Origin: Cyanobium gracile_A
GTDB taxonomy: Bacteria > Cyanobacteriota > Cyanobacteriia > PCC-6307 > Cyanobiaceae
DNA length: 64,000 nt
Direction: 5' to 3'
Assembly (NCBI RefSeq): GCF_034931305.1
Contig: NZ_JAYGHY010000001.1
Coordinates: forward strand, 73,954 to 137,953
The notes under the pieces are model-generated. The model was not told where the DNA came from. It ran no database searches and saw only the letters and a program-made list of their open reading frames with translations. The stretch's first letter is position 1; every line of letters begins with the position of its first letter. Below are positions 42,791 to 51,291 of the stretch, one piece after another. Made by a program: the position numbers and the translations under genes.

Positions 42791-45250
42791 ATGCTGGTTT
42801 CGCTCCAATGGCTCCGGGAGCTGGTCAGCGTTGAACCGGCTTGTCTTGAGCCTGGGCATCTGGCGGAGCGCCTCTCGATTGCCGGCTTCGAGGTGGAGGG
42901 CATCGAAGATCTGGCGGCCCGGGCGGCCGGTGTGGTGGTGGGCCACGTGGTGCAGCGCGACCCCCACCCGAATGCCGACAAACTCAGCGTCTGCAAAGTG
43001 GACGTGGGGGATGGCGAGCCCCTTCAGATTGTCTGTGGCGCCCCGAATGTGCGCCAGGGTCTGCATGTGCCCGTGGCCCTGGTGGGCAGCACCCTGCCGG
43101 CGGTGGGGCTGACGATCAAACCGGCCGAACTGCGGGGGGTGGCCAGCAGCGGCATGATCTGCTCCCTGCGGGAGATGGGCCTCGACGACGGCAGCGACGG
43201 CATCGCCGAGCTCGACAAGCTGCTGGCTGCCGTGCCCCCCCTGGGGACAGCTGTGGGCCCTCTGCTGGGCCTGGATGACCAGGTGCTGGAGCTGGCGATC
43301 ACCGCCAACCGGCCCGATGGCCTGTCGATGCGGGGGATCGCCCGGGAAGTGGCGGCCCTCAGCGGCGGCAGCACCACCTTCCCCGCAGCGGCGCCCGTGG
43401 TGGCGGCCGAGCCCCTGGCGGCAGCGGCGGCCGACCTGGCGGCCATCGAGGCGGGCGGGCTGTTCAGCCTCACGGCCCTCAGCGGTGTGCGGGTGGGCCC
43501 TTCGCCGGACTGGCTGCGCCAGCGCCTGGAGCGGGCTGGTGTGCGCCCCATCAACAACGTGGTCGACATCACCAACCTGGTGATGCTGGAAACGGGCCAG
43601 CCCCTGCACGCCTTCGACCGGGATCGACTCGCAGCGCTCACGGGCAGCACTCCCGAGCCGGCCAGCATCGGCCTGCGCCAGGGCCGCAGCGGTGAGGCCT
43701 TCGTGGCCCTCGATGGCCAGGAGCGAACCCTGGGCGACGAGGCCCTGGTGGTCACCTACGCCGACCATCCGATCGCCCTGGCCGGGGTGATGGGGGGGCT
43801 GGGTGAGGCCGTCACCGAAGCCACTGGCGCCATCTGGCTGGAGGCGGCGGTGTTTGCCCCCCAGGCCGTGCGGCGCTCGGCCCGCAGCGTCGGGCTGCGC
43901 ACCGAAGCCTGCAGCCGTTTCGAGAAGGGGGTACCGCGGGAGATCACCCTGGCTGCCGCCGACCGTGCCGTGGCTCTGCTGCAGGAGCTGAGCGGAGCCC
44001 GGCTGGAGGGGCGCTGGCTGCATCAGAAAGAAAAGGCAGCCCAGCTGCCCCTGGGGCTGCGGCGCGATGCCCTCCACAACCTGCTCGGTCCGGTGCTGCT
44101 GGCGGACGGCGAGGAGCGGGATCTCGATGACGGACGCATCAGCGCCACCCTGGAGGCCCTCGGCTGCGTGCTGGAGGACGACGAGGAGGGCTGGCAGGTG
44201 CAGGTGCCGGCGGAGCGGGCCATGGACCTCAAACGCGAGGTGGACCTGATTGAGGAGGTGGCGAGGCTGGTGGGCTACGACCACTTCGCGTGCCATCTGC
44301 CCGATCCCCTGATCCCCGGCGGCCTCGAACCGGCCCAGCAGCTGGAGCGGCGCCTGCGGCGGGCCCTGTGCGCGGCGGGGCTGCAGGAGGTCGTTTCGCT
44401 GTCTCTGGTTTCGGCAGCCACCGATCGGGTTCCCCTGGCCAATCCGCTCCTGGCCGACTACGGCCACCTGCGCGACAACCTGCACCAGGAGCTGCTCCAG
44501 GCCGCCCGGCGCAACCTGCAGGCCTCCCTGCCAGGGTTCTGGGGCTTTGAAATCGGCCGGGTGTTCCCGGGGGGCGCGGCCAGCGGTGAGGCACGCCACG
44601 CCGAGCGCACCTTGCTGGTGGGCGTGATCGCCGGGGAGCGGCGCGGCGAACGCTGGCGCAGCTCCGGCAAGCCCACCCCCCCCGACTACTTCCAGGCCCG
44701 TGGGGTGCTGCAGGCCGGTCTTGAGCCTCTGAGGTTGCCCTTGGAGGATCGTCCCCTGACCGACGCGCCTCTGCTGCACCCGGGGCGGGCCGCCCAGCTG
44801 GTGGTGGAAGGCAAGTCCGCAGGCTGGTTTGGCCAGCTCCACCCGGCTGAGGCCGAAGCCCTCGATCTCCCCTCGGCCACCTACGTGTTTCAGCTGGAGC
44901 TGGAGCCGCTGCTCAGCGCCGGCACCCGCCGCAACCGCTGGCAGCCGGCCTTCCGCCCCTTCGCCACCGTGCCGGCCTCGGAGCGCGATCTCGCCCTTGT
45001 CGTTCCCACCGACACCAGCGCCGCCGCCCTGCTGGCGGCGATCCGCAAGGCGGGCAAGCCCTTGCTGGAGCAGGCTGAACTCGTTGATCGCTACGAGGGC
45101 GCCCAGGTGGAGGCCGGCCGCTGCAGCCAGGCCTTCCGGCTGCGCTACCGCGACAGCGCCCGCACCCTCACCGACGAGGAGGTGGAGGCGGCCCATGGCC
45201 GGGTGCGCGACGCCCTCGAGCGCCAGTTCGGGGCCGAACAGCGCCGTTAG
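42791..45250 (+). CDS. pheT: Phenylalanyl-tRNA synthetase beta subunit
   Basis: Large subunit of the alpha2beta2 enzyme charging tRNA-Phe. The 819 residues show the expected domain order. The OB-fold tRNA-binding domain spans about 40-150 (HPNADKLSVCKVDVGDGEPLQIVCGA). The B3/B4 editing domain spans about 215-390 (NNVVDITNLVMLETGQPLHAFD). Next come B5 (about 400-475) and the catalytic-like core with DLKREVDLIEEVARLVGYD. The C-terminal anticodon-binding FDX-ACB domain starts near 725 (FRPFATVPASERDLALVVP). The alpha subunit is not in the window. It converges on the RlmD-like gene with a 4-bp overlap of stops. Confidence 0.97.
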   Translation: MLVSLQWLRELVSVEPACLEPGHLAERLSIAGFEVEGIEDLAARAAGVVVGHVVQRDPHPNADKLSVCKVDVGDGEPLQIVCGAPNVRQGLHVPVALVGSTLPAVGLTIKPAELRGVASSGMICSLREMGLDDGSDGIAELDKLLAAVPPLGTAVGPLLGLDDQVLELAITANRPDGLSMRGIAREVAALSGGSTTFPAAAPVVAAEPLAAAAADLAAIEAGGLFSLTALSGVRVGPSPDWLRQRLERAGVRPINNVVDITNLVMLETGQPLHAFDRDRLAALTGSTPEPASIGLRQGRSGEAFVALDGQERTLGDEALVVTYADHPIALAGVMGGLGEAVTEATGAIWLEAAVFAPQAVRRSARSVGLRTEACSRFEKGVPREITLAAADRAVALLQELSGARLEGRWLHQKEKAAQLPLGLRRDALHNLLGPVLLADGEERDLDDGRISATLEALGCVLEDDEEGWQVQVPAERAMDLKREVDLIEEVARLVGYDHFACHLPDPLIPGGLEPAQQLERRLRRALCAAGLQEVVSLSLVSAATDRVPLANPLLADYGHLRDNLHQELLQAARRNLQASLPGFWGFEIGRVFPGGAASGEARHAERTLLVGVIAGERRGERWRSSGKPTPPDYFQARGVLQAGLEPLRLPLEDRPLTDAPLLHPGRAAQLVVEGKSAGWFGQLHPAEAEALDLPSATYVFQLELEPLLSAGTRRNRWQPAFRPFATVPASERDLALVVPTDTSAAALLAAIRKAGKPLLEQAELVDRYEGAQVEAGRCSQAFRLRYRDSARTLTDEEVEAAHGRVRDALERQFGAEQRR

Positions 45251-46617
45251 CGGCGTTCCAGGGCCGCCAGGGCCTCCACATGGCTGGTGTTGGGGAAGAA
45301 GTCGATGGGTTGCACCCAGTTCAGCCGGTAGACACCGGAAGCACACAGCTGGGCCAGGTCGCGGGCCAGGGCGGCCGGATCACAGCTCACGTAGGCGATA
45401 CGGCTGGGTGGGGCCGCCAGGATCGCCGCCGTGGCGGCCGGGCTGAGTCCCTTGCGCGGTGGATCCAGCACCAGGGCCTGCATGCCCTGCAGCCGCTCCT
45501 CCAGCACCAGGGGCACGTCGGCCTGATCAAACTGCGCCCGACCCTCCAGTTCATTGGCGGCGGCGTTGAGCCGGGCCATGGCAACGGCGCGGGGATGCAG
45601 CTCCAGTCCGGTGACATGCCAGCCGGCGGCGGCCAGGGGCAGGCTGTAGGTGCCGATGCCGCAGTAGGCGTCCAGCAGGGAAGCATCGCCCGGCCCGGGG
45701 CCGAGGGCCTCCATCAGATGGGGCACCAACCGTTCGGCCTGGCGCGTGTTGACCTGGAAGAAGGTGTCGGCGGCGATGCGGAAGCGCAGGCCTGAGAAGG
45801 TTTCATTCAGCCAGTCCCTGCCACGGATCACCCGCGTCTCGTCCCCCATCAGCCGATTCGTCGGCCGGGGTTGGAGGTTGAGGCAAACGCCCACCAGTTC
45901 CGGCCATCGCTGCCGCCAGGCGTCGGCCAGGGTCTCAAGGCCCGGCAGCTCGTCATGGCTGCTGATCAGGGTGAGCAGCAGCTCGCCGGTGGCGGCCCCC
46001 ACCCGCAGGCCCAGATGGCGCAGGCCAGGGCCGTCCTCGGCCTCGAGGTCACCGCCATGGCGATCGATCGGCCAGTCGCTGGCTTCCAGATCGGCCTTGA
46101 GCGGCGCGATCATGGCGTCGATGCGGGGGTCGAGCACTGGACAGCGGGCCATGTTGACGATCCGATGCGAGCCGCGCCGGTAGTAGCCGGCCCGCAGGGT
46201 GCCGTCGCCGCTGCGCTCCAGGGGAATCAGCGCGCGGTTGCGGTAGCCCAGGGTGGGGTCGGCCGCCAGCAGGGGGCGCACCGGCGCGTTGAGGCCGCCG
46301 ATGCGCTGCAGGGTCTGCTCCAGGCTGCGTTGCTTCCACTCGGCCTCGGCGGCGTCGTTGAGGGGCTGCAGGCTGCAGCCGCCGCAGTTGTCGGCAAGGA
46401 TGCAGGGGGGACGCCGGCGGTCTGGGGAGGGCGTGAGCACGCGCTGCAGCTGACCCACCAGATGGCGGCGGGCCACCACCTGCAGGCGCACCTCCACCGT
46501 GTCCCCGGGGAGAGCGCCGCTGACGAACACCACCTGGCCGTCGTGACGTCCCACCCCCTGGCCGTCGTGGCCGAGATCAGTGATCTCCATCTGCAGCTTT
46601 TCGCCCACCGAGGCCAT
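45247..46617 (-). CDS. rlmD: 23S rRNA (uracil-1939-C5)-methyltransferase RlmD/RumA family
   Basis: SAM-dependent m5U RNA methyltransferase. The 456-residue protein has an N-terminal TRAM domain (about 5-62, ITDLGHDGQGVGRHDGQVVFVSGALPGD). A Cys cluster for an iron-sulfur centre follows (PPCILADNCGGCSLQPL, about 71-87), then the Rossmann core LLDAYCGIGTYSLPLAAAGW. Motifs LVLDPPRKGL and IAYVSCDPAALARD contain the catalytic Cys. RlmC, RlmD and the related TrmA-like cyanobacterial enzymes look alike, so the target U is inferred. Its start is divergent from apcD across 122 bp. Confidence 0.88.
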   Translation of the reverse strand: MASVGEKLQMEITDLGHDGQGVGRHDGQVVFVSGALPGDTVEVRLQVVARRHLVGQLQRVLTPSPDRRRPPCILADNCGGCSLQPLNDAAEAEWKQRSLEQTLQRIGGLNAPVRPLLAADPTLGYRNRALIPLERSGDGTLRAGYYRRGSHRIVNMARCPVLDPRIDAMIAPLKADLEASDWPIDRHGGDLEAEDGPGLRHLGLRVGAATGELLLTLISSHDELPGLETLADAWRQRWPELVGVCLNLQPRPTNRLMGDETRVIRGRDWLNETFSGLRFRIAADTFFQVNTRQAERLVPHLMEALGPGPGDASLLDAYCGIGTYSLPLAAAGWHVTGLELHPRAVAMARLNAAANELEGRAQFDQADVPLVLEERLQGMQALVLDPPRKGLSPAATAAILAAPPSRIAYVSCDPAALARDLAQLCASGVYRLNWVQPIDFFPNTSHVEALAALERR

Positions 46618-46638
46618 GTGCGATCCGCACCACTGCTG

Positions 46639-46656
46639 CGACCCTATCGGGGGTCG
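46639..46656. promoter_or_regulatory. Inverted repeat between the RlmD-like gene and apcD
   Basis: CGACCC (46639-46644) and GGGTCG (46651-46656) are complementary arms around TATCGG, within the 122-bp divergent region and about 85 bp before the apcD ATG. It could be an operator or a leader hairpin. No clear -10/-35 pair is visible around it, so the call rests on symmetry alone. Confidence 0.25.
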
Positions 46657-46739
46657 TGCAAAGGGGCGTTACACCTTGCGCCCGAAGCCCGGGCTGGGGC
46701 TCCGGCCTCGATAGGATTCGCCGGACTGTGGTCGCTGCT

Positions 46740-47234
46740 ATGAGCGTCGTTCGCGATCTGATCCTCCAGGCCGATGATCAGCTCCGCTATCCAACGGGCG
46801 GCGAGCTGCGCGCGATGGTGGAGTTCCTTAGTGGGGGAGCCCGCCGGCTGAGTGTCGTCAGGGTGCTGACCGACAACGAGAAGAAGATCATCGCCGAGGC
46901 CTCCAAGCAGCTGTTCCTGCGCAACCCGGACTACGTGGCCCCCGGCGGCAACGCCTTCGGACAGAAGCAGCGGGCCCAGTGTCTGCGGGACTACAGCTGG
47001 TACCTGCGGCTGGTCACCTATGGAATTCTGGCCGGCAGCACCGAGCTGATCCAGGAGATCGGCGTGGTGGGTGCCCGGGAGATGTACAACAGCCTGGGCG
47101 TCCCCCTGCCCGGCATGGTGGATGCGATGCGCACCCTCAAGGAGGCGTCCCTGGTGTTGCTGGGCGGTGAGGAAGCCACCTTGGCCGGCCCCTACTTCGA
47201 CTATCTGATCCAGGGGCTGCAGACCTCCACCTGA
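46740..47234 (+). CDS. apcD: Allophycocyanin alpha-B subunit (phycobilisome terminal emitter)
   Basis: Core phycobilisome protein that passes excitation energy to chlorophyll, especially towards photosystem I. The 164 residues are a phycobiliprotein alpha-type globin fold with the bilin-binding C81 in QKQRAQCLRDYSWYLRLVTYG. MSVVRDLILQADDQLRYPTGGEL at the N-terminus and EMYNSLGVPLPGMVDAM later match ApcD rather than ApcA or ApcB. The frame is open upstream, but the ATG at 46740 gives the standard start. It stands alone, away from other apc/cpc genes, as is usual for apcD. A good intrinsic terminator follows. Confidence 0.95.
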   Translation: MSVVRDLILQADDQLRYPTGGELRAMVEFLSGGARRLSVVRVLTDNEKKIIAEASKQLFLRNPDYVAPGGNAFGQKQRAQCLRDYSWYLRLVTYGILAGSTELIQEIGVVGAREMYNSLGVPLPGMVDAMRTLKEASLVLLGGEEATLAGPYFDYLIQGLQTST

Positions 47235-47328
47235 TCGATCCGATCGTCTCATTCTGGTCTCCTGGCGGGTCTGAGAATCTGTCCAGCCTGAGACAGCTGA
47301 ACCGGGGATTCAACGCTCCCCTCCCCTG

Positions 47329-47360
47329 CCCCATCACCGCCGTGACGGGGATTTTCTTTT
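47329..47360 (+). terminator. Intrinsic terminator of apcD
   Basis: CCCCATCAC (47329-47337) pairs with GTGACGGGG (47342-47350), with one A-C mismatch and a CGCC loop, followed by ATTTTCTTTT. A strong GC stem plus a T-rich tract about 95 bp after the apcD stop makes this the clearest Rho-independent terminator in the window. Confidence 0.8.
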
Positions 47361-47446
47361 GGGCGCTTCCCCGAGAGGACGGGTGTCCTGATGCGCAGGC
47401 ACGGACCATCGACGGAGCAACGCCTCTGCGACATCAGATCTCCCAG

Positions 47447-47469
47447 ATGAGACACGCCTGAAGTCTCAT
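47447..47469. repeat. Inverted repeat ATGAGAC/GTCTCAT
   Basis: Perfect 7-bp arms at 47447-47453 and 47463-47469 around a 9-base spacer. The same heptamer recurs at 47246-47252, 48033-48039 and 48073-48079 in this gap, so it is part of a repeated motif rather than an isolated hairpin. Confidence 0.5.
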
Positions 47470-47821
47470 GCTGCGACCCGAACCAGTCAGCCGAGGTTTT
47501 CTGATCCGCGGGATTCCGGTTGCTTCACGCGTTGACTGTTCATGGCGTTGGTGTTGAGCGGCTTGCCTGACCGAAGGGCTGTTCGGGTGGTCGACGAGGA
47601 GCCCGCCGCCTCGCGCGGCAGGGAAGCCCGTTGCGGCTCCGCAGGTATCCCATATGAGTCGCACACCGTGTCCTATCTCAACTCCCATCCTGGAATGTTG
47701 ACACCCATCGGGCTCGTCCTGAACGGTCTGACGGACGACCCAGGCCGCCGATGCCTCCCCTCCTGGGGGTCCGTCGAGCGGCTTCCGAGGTGATCAGCCA
47801 CTTCAGGCCACGACATGGCGC

Positions 47822-47850
47822 TGCGTATCTGTGTCAAAGACAGATACGCA
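47822..47850. repeat. Perfect 11-bp inverted repeat
   Basis: TGCGTATCTGT (47822-47832) and ACAGATACGCA (47840-47850) are exact complements around a 7-base spacer. The element is AT-richer than the surrounding genome and has no T-tract on either side, which favours a protein-binding site or a structured RNA over a terminator. Confidence 0.55.
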
Positions 47851-48211
47851 ATCATTCAGAACTCTCTTGTGTACTGCACCATCAGGCGATGTCCAAGCTA
47901 TGGACAGGGCCTGGGAGGGATGGCCAGGGCCCTACCGCCAACGCCATTCGCGCACCAAGGCATGGAGGCTCAGGCCATCACCTTCGACAACTCAAATCGA
48001 GGAAAAAATGCTGTATCAGAGAGACCAGCTGCGTCTCATTACGAGGCTATTCATCAGTCTTAGGTGGTTCGCATGAGACCGATGGGGTTCGCAGGGTGAC
48101 GCAACATAATCTCTGCTGACCCACAGTGGACTACCTGCTGGACTAGGCATAGGACTAGAGTGAGATAGCCGATAGAGAGATACGGACGGATCATCGGCGC
48201 GGTTTCAGACC

Positions 48212-49258
48212 TCAGCGGTCCGCTGATGCTCCCTGGCGGTACAGCTCCTTCAGCAACTGGTAGGCCTCATTGAGTCGACGCATCGCCTCGAGCGATCCCC
48301 CGGCGTCGGGATGGTGGCTCTGGGCCATGTCCCGGTAAGCCTCCCGGATCTGGGCCAGGGTGAGTCGCTGGCCGGGGTCAGTGGGCAGCTGCAGCAGCCG
48401 CAGCGCACCGTGCAGGGTCATGGTGTGCTCAAGGGTCTGGAAGGAGGTGCCGCGGCGCCGGCGGCGGAAGCGATGCACGAAGCGACGGATCAACGTCGGG
48501 ATTCGCAGGGTGAGGGTCTGACCGCTGAAGGGGTCTTCCAGCACGCCGGCGGTGACCATGACCCGCTCGAAGGTGGGTGGCCCGTCACTCCAGCCGGGAG
48601 CGAATGGCTGCATCACCTGGCAGGCGGCCGTCCAGGTGAAGGTGCGGCCATCGCTCTGATCCGACTGGGGCCAGATGTCCTGGGCGAGCCAGACCATCGC
48701 CGCCTCCAGCACGGCCTCGTTGGCCGGTGATCCGTAGAGGGCGCGCCAATGGTTGCCGGCTTCCTCCAGGGCCTGTTGCACCAGCTCTCCGCCAAGGGGA
48801 GGCAGGGGGGTCAGGGGCAACGACGCGGAGCGCGTCGGGGACGGCGGCCGCAGGCTGCGCTTGATGACGTCGGAGCGGCGACGCACGAAGCCGGGCAGAT
48901 CAATGCCCCCGCCCCCTGGCGTCGGTCGGGGGAGATGCTCCGTCGGGGCCTCCCATTCAAATTCCGCCTGAAGGGTGTCCATGGCCCCGCGACCCACCAG
49001 CACCAGGGCTCCCTGCTCGTCGTAGTCCTGGTTGTCCTCCCGGTGATGCAGAACCTGGCCGGACTGAGGCGAGAGCCCATCACCGTCCTCCTCCTCGTCG
49101 GTGCCGAACAGATCGTCGAGCAACCGTTCGAGCACATCGCCGCGACTGCGGAGGCCCCACTCACGACGCAGACCATCCAGGTGGGCCACCAGTTCGCGGT
49201 TGAGGTCAAGACTGATCCGCTGTCTGGCTTCGTTCGATGGTTCAGCCACGGCAGCCAT
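48212..49258 (-). CDS. Ribbon-helix-helix-like / DnaJ J-domain fusion protein
   Basis: A 348-residue protein with two recognisable ends. Residues about 13-52 (QRISLDLNRELVAHLDGLRREWG, then RSRGDVLERLLDDLF) look like a CopG-type ribbon-helix-helix. Residues about 295-342 form a J-domain with the HPD motif (H316-P317-D318 in QSHHPDAGG) and RLNEAYQLLKELY. Between them are an acidic linker (TDEEEDGDG), a Pro-rich stretch and a helical region with basic RRFVHRFRRRRRG. The J-domain should recruit a DnaK; the N-terminus may bind DNA or dimerise. There are no zinc fingers or DnaJ C-terminal domains. It ends beside the long non-coding gap. Confidence 0.8.
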   Translation of the reverse strand: MAAVAEPSNEARQRISLDLNRELVAHLDGLRREWGLRSRGDVLERLLDDLFGTDEEEDGDGLSPQSGQVLHHREDNQDYDEQGALVLVGRGAMDTLQAEFEWEAPTEHLPRPTPGGGGIDLPGFVRRRSDVIKRSLRPPSPTRSASLPLTPLPPLGGELVQQALEEAGNHWRALYGSPANEAVLEAAMVWLAQDIWPQSDQSDGRTFTWTAACQVMQPFAPGWSDGPPTFERVMVTAGVLEDPFSGQTLTLRIPTLIRRFVHRFRRRRRGTSFQTLEHTMTLHGALRLLQLPTDPGQRLTLAQIREAYRDMAQSHHPDAGGSLEAMRRLNEAYQLLKELYRQGASADR

Positions 49259-49294
49259 CCATCGGCGCTGGGTTCGCTGGCATGGGGCTCCGGA

Positions 49295-51034
49295 TCAGGG
49301 TCCCCGTTGGTCCAGTAGGAACTGTTGCTGGGCCTCCACGGCGTCGCGGTAGCGATCCACCAGGGTGCCCCCCGTACCGGCGGACCCCGATCGGCTGCGC
49401 ATGGGGGAGATCAGGGGGGAGGGGGCCAGGACGCCGCGGTTGGAGGAGGCAGGGGGCGGTGGCGGCGGATTCAGCCAACCCGGAGTGGTTGTCGGCCGCA
49501 GGATCTGGGGCGGTGGCAACAGGGGGCCGGTGCCCCCCTTCGGCGTTGGTGTGAGCAGCCCCGGTTGGGGGGCAATGGTCAAGGCGGGAGGGGCAACGGG
49601 CGGTGGAGCCGGCCGGCTGGTGGCACCGGCCCGGGCCAGATCCAGCTGCCGCTCCCGCTCCTGGACGAGGGCCAGCTGACTGGCACTCACCACACTCAGG
49701 AGGTGGCCCGGCGTGGCATCGGCCGGGTAGACCAGGCTGACCCGCACGGGATTGACGACACCAGGGACCAGGTCGATCTGGCCCAGGGACAGGCTCTGGC
49801 CCGAGCGAAGGCCCACGTGCACCTCCCGCAGGCCGGCGGGGGTCTGGATCTGGATCGAACCGCGGAAAGCCGTGAAGGGCGCTCCACCGATCAGGGTGGG
49901 ATGGCTCATCACCAGTTCGTAGGGCCCATTCCCCTGGAGGTTCATGTCGACATCGAACCGCACGCCATAGGTGCCGACGTTGTCGAGAGAGGAATCAAGC
50001 ATGCGGCTGGCCAGGGCATTGACCTGCACGTCACGGGTACCGAAATGGTGCCGGTCCGTGCTGGTGAAGGGCACATGCAAGGGCCCATTCATGTCCAGGT
50101 CGTGGCTGATGGTGGCCTGGTACGCATCACCGAGGGCCACACCACCGACCCGGGAGAAGATGCGCCGGTTGTTGATGTCGTTGATGCGGCTCAGGTAGAC
50201 CCGGCCAGGGGCCAGCCGGCCCTCGTCCAGCACCGCGAGCACATCACGATCGGAGTCAGGGGTCTTCGCCGCCACCACGGCGATCTGGAAGGGTCCATCA
50301 CTGCGGCCCCGCAGCAGGGCATTGGCGATACCCAGCGCCGGCAGGTCCGTCTGGAACAGGACGATGCGGCTACGGGCCGGAATCGTGATCTCGTCGGCCA
50401 GCCGGCTGTCGAGCCGGCCGCGCAACATCTGGACCGCGGTGGCATCACCAGGGCCGGTGTTCCAGGGCCTTGGCCCCAGGGGTTTCACCCCCATCAGGTT
50501 GTTGGCGAGATAGGGAGCTTCGAAGCTGTTGCGCACCGCCCCCTTGGAAAAGCGGATGTGCACAGGCCGTACGCCGGGATTGATCAGGATCGCCGCCAGG
50601 GTGAGCTCGGCCCGTCGTTCGGAGCGGGAGATGGAGCGGCGATTGGGCGGGAAATATTTGTGGTGGAGATGCATGCCGAATTCACCATTGAAGGTGTACT
50701 CGGCATTGCGGAGGGCCTGACCCGTCTCGCTGGCGTAGGCGTACCCCGGTGCCGTGCTGATCAGGATGCCCGGCCCCTCCACCTCCTCAGGCTGGTTGGA
50801 GTGAAGCACCGGCACGTTGTTGAAGGTGCCGTTCAGTGGGCGGGCCTTCTGGCCAGCCATCAGGGCCACGTAGGCGTGGGCGGGCTGCACGATGGCCACA
50901 CCCAGACCGAGCGTCAGGCAGACACTGATGGGACCAATGGGAAGGACCGATCTCAAATCGCGACAGGCTTGATGGTGTAGGTGGCCAGAGGAGGTTAAGG
51001 CGGGAGCGACCAGCCCAGTCACTGGGGGGTGCAT
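49295..51034 (-). CDS. Exported DUF3370-family protein
   Basis: A 579-residue secreted protein of a family found mainly in cyanobacteria and without known function. A hydrophobic signal region (SVLPIGPISVCLTLGLGVAIVQPAHA, cleavage after AHA) is followed by the conserved domain. Features include VALMAGQKARPLNGTFNNVPVLHSNQPEEVEGPGILI, the EFGMHLHHKYFPPN His-rich loop and many beta-strand segments up to about residue 460. A long Pro/Thr-rich tail (about 460-560) ends the protein, as in cell-surface proteins. The start may lie a few codons either side of the ATG at 51034. A role at the cell surface is inference. Confidence 0.85.
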   Translation of the reverse strand: MHPPVTGLVAPALTSSGHLHHQACRDLRSVLPIGPISVCLTLGLGVAIVQPAHAYVALMAGQKARPLNGTFNNVPVLHSNQPEEVEGPGILISTAPGYAYASETGQALRNAEYTFNGEFGMHLHHKYFPPNRRSISRSERRAELTLAAILINPGVRPVHIRFSKGAVRNSFEAPYLANNLMGVKPLGPRPWNTGPGDATAVQMLRGRLDSRLADEITIPARSRIVLFQTDLPALGIANALLRGRSDGPFQIAVVAAKTPDSDRDVLAVLDEGRLAPGRVYLSRINDINNRRIFSRVGGVALGDAYQATISHDLDMNGPLHVPFTSTDRHHFGTRDVQVNALASRMLDSSLDNVGTYGVRFDVDMNLQGNGPYELVMSHPTLIGGAPFTAFRGSIQIQTPAGLREVHVGLRSGQSLSLGQIDLVPGVVNPVRVSLVYPADATPGHLLSVVSASQLALVQERERQLDLARAGATSRPAPPPVAPPALTIAPQPGLLTPTPKGGTGPLLPPPQILRPTTTPGWLNPPPPPPASSNRGVLAPSPLISPMRSRSGSAGTGGTLVDRYRDAVEAQQQFLLDQRGP

Positions 51035-51099
51035 GCACCTGCAGAGCCCCGGATGGAACGGCGGGCTCGCTAGAACGGTCCCACTCTGCAGATTTTGTC

Positions 51100-51291
51100 A
51101 TGATTCCTCCCTTCGGGATCTGCTCCGGGTCGGAGTCCGGAACGGATGCCCTGCGGCGGTATCAGGAACGCAAGCTGCGCATGATGAGCTTCTGGCGGGA
51201 TGGCATTGAGCGCCAGCTGGCCGCGTTGAACGCCGCTATCACCACCCTGGAACAGCAGATGCACCGCGATCAGGCCGACCACCAGGGCTGA
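51100..51291 (+). CDS. Small conserved-looking helical protein
   Basis: A 63-residue protein with a strongly amphipathic helical core (ALRRYQERKLRMMSFWRDGI followed by ERQLAALNAAITTLEQQMH), which looks like a coiled coil. It begins at an ATG 65 bp from the divergent DUF3370 gene. Its 3' 53 bp overlap the end of the convergent sigma factor gene. The helical heptad pattern argues that it is real, but without comparison this remains moderate. The function is unknown. Confidence 0.55.
   Translation: MIPPFGICSGSESGTDALRRYQERKLRMMSFWRDGIERQLAALNAAITTLEQQMHRDQADHQG

Larger units (their letters stand above)
47235..48211. other. 977-bp non-coding region between convergent apcD and the RHH/J-domain gene
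   Basis: This is the longest gene-free stretch of the window, and its right part is visibly AT-richer than the flanking genes. Short open frames exist, but none shows a recognisable domain or convincing start. The region contains the apcD terminator and two exact inverted repeats (47447-47469 and 47822-47850). TGAGAC or its complement GTCTCA occurs at 47246, 47289, 47448, 47463, 48033 and 48074. Both flanking genes end here, so promoters for them are not expected. An unannotated small RNA or a decayed element are the main possibilities. Confidence 0.6.

Noticed and set aside
42791..45250. pheT as a fused or frameshifted gene because of its length
   Set aside because: All PheT domains occur once and in the usual order; 819 residues is normal for the beta subunit.
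47434..47688. 84-codon minus-strand frame, and other small frames, in the long intergenic gap
   Set aside because: No domain, unnatural composition and no convincing start context; treated as non-coding.
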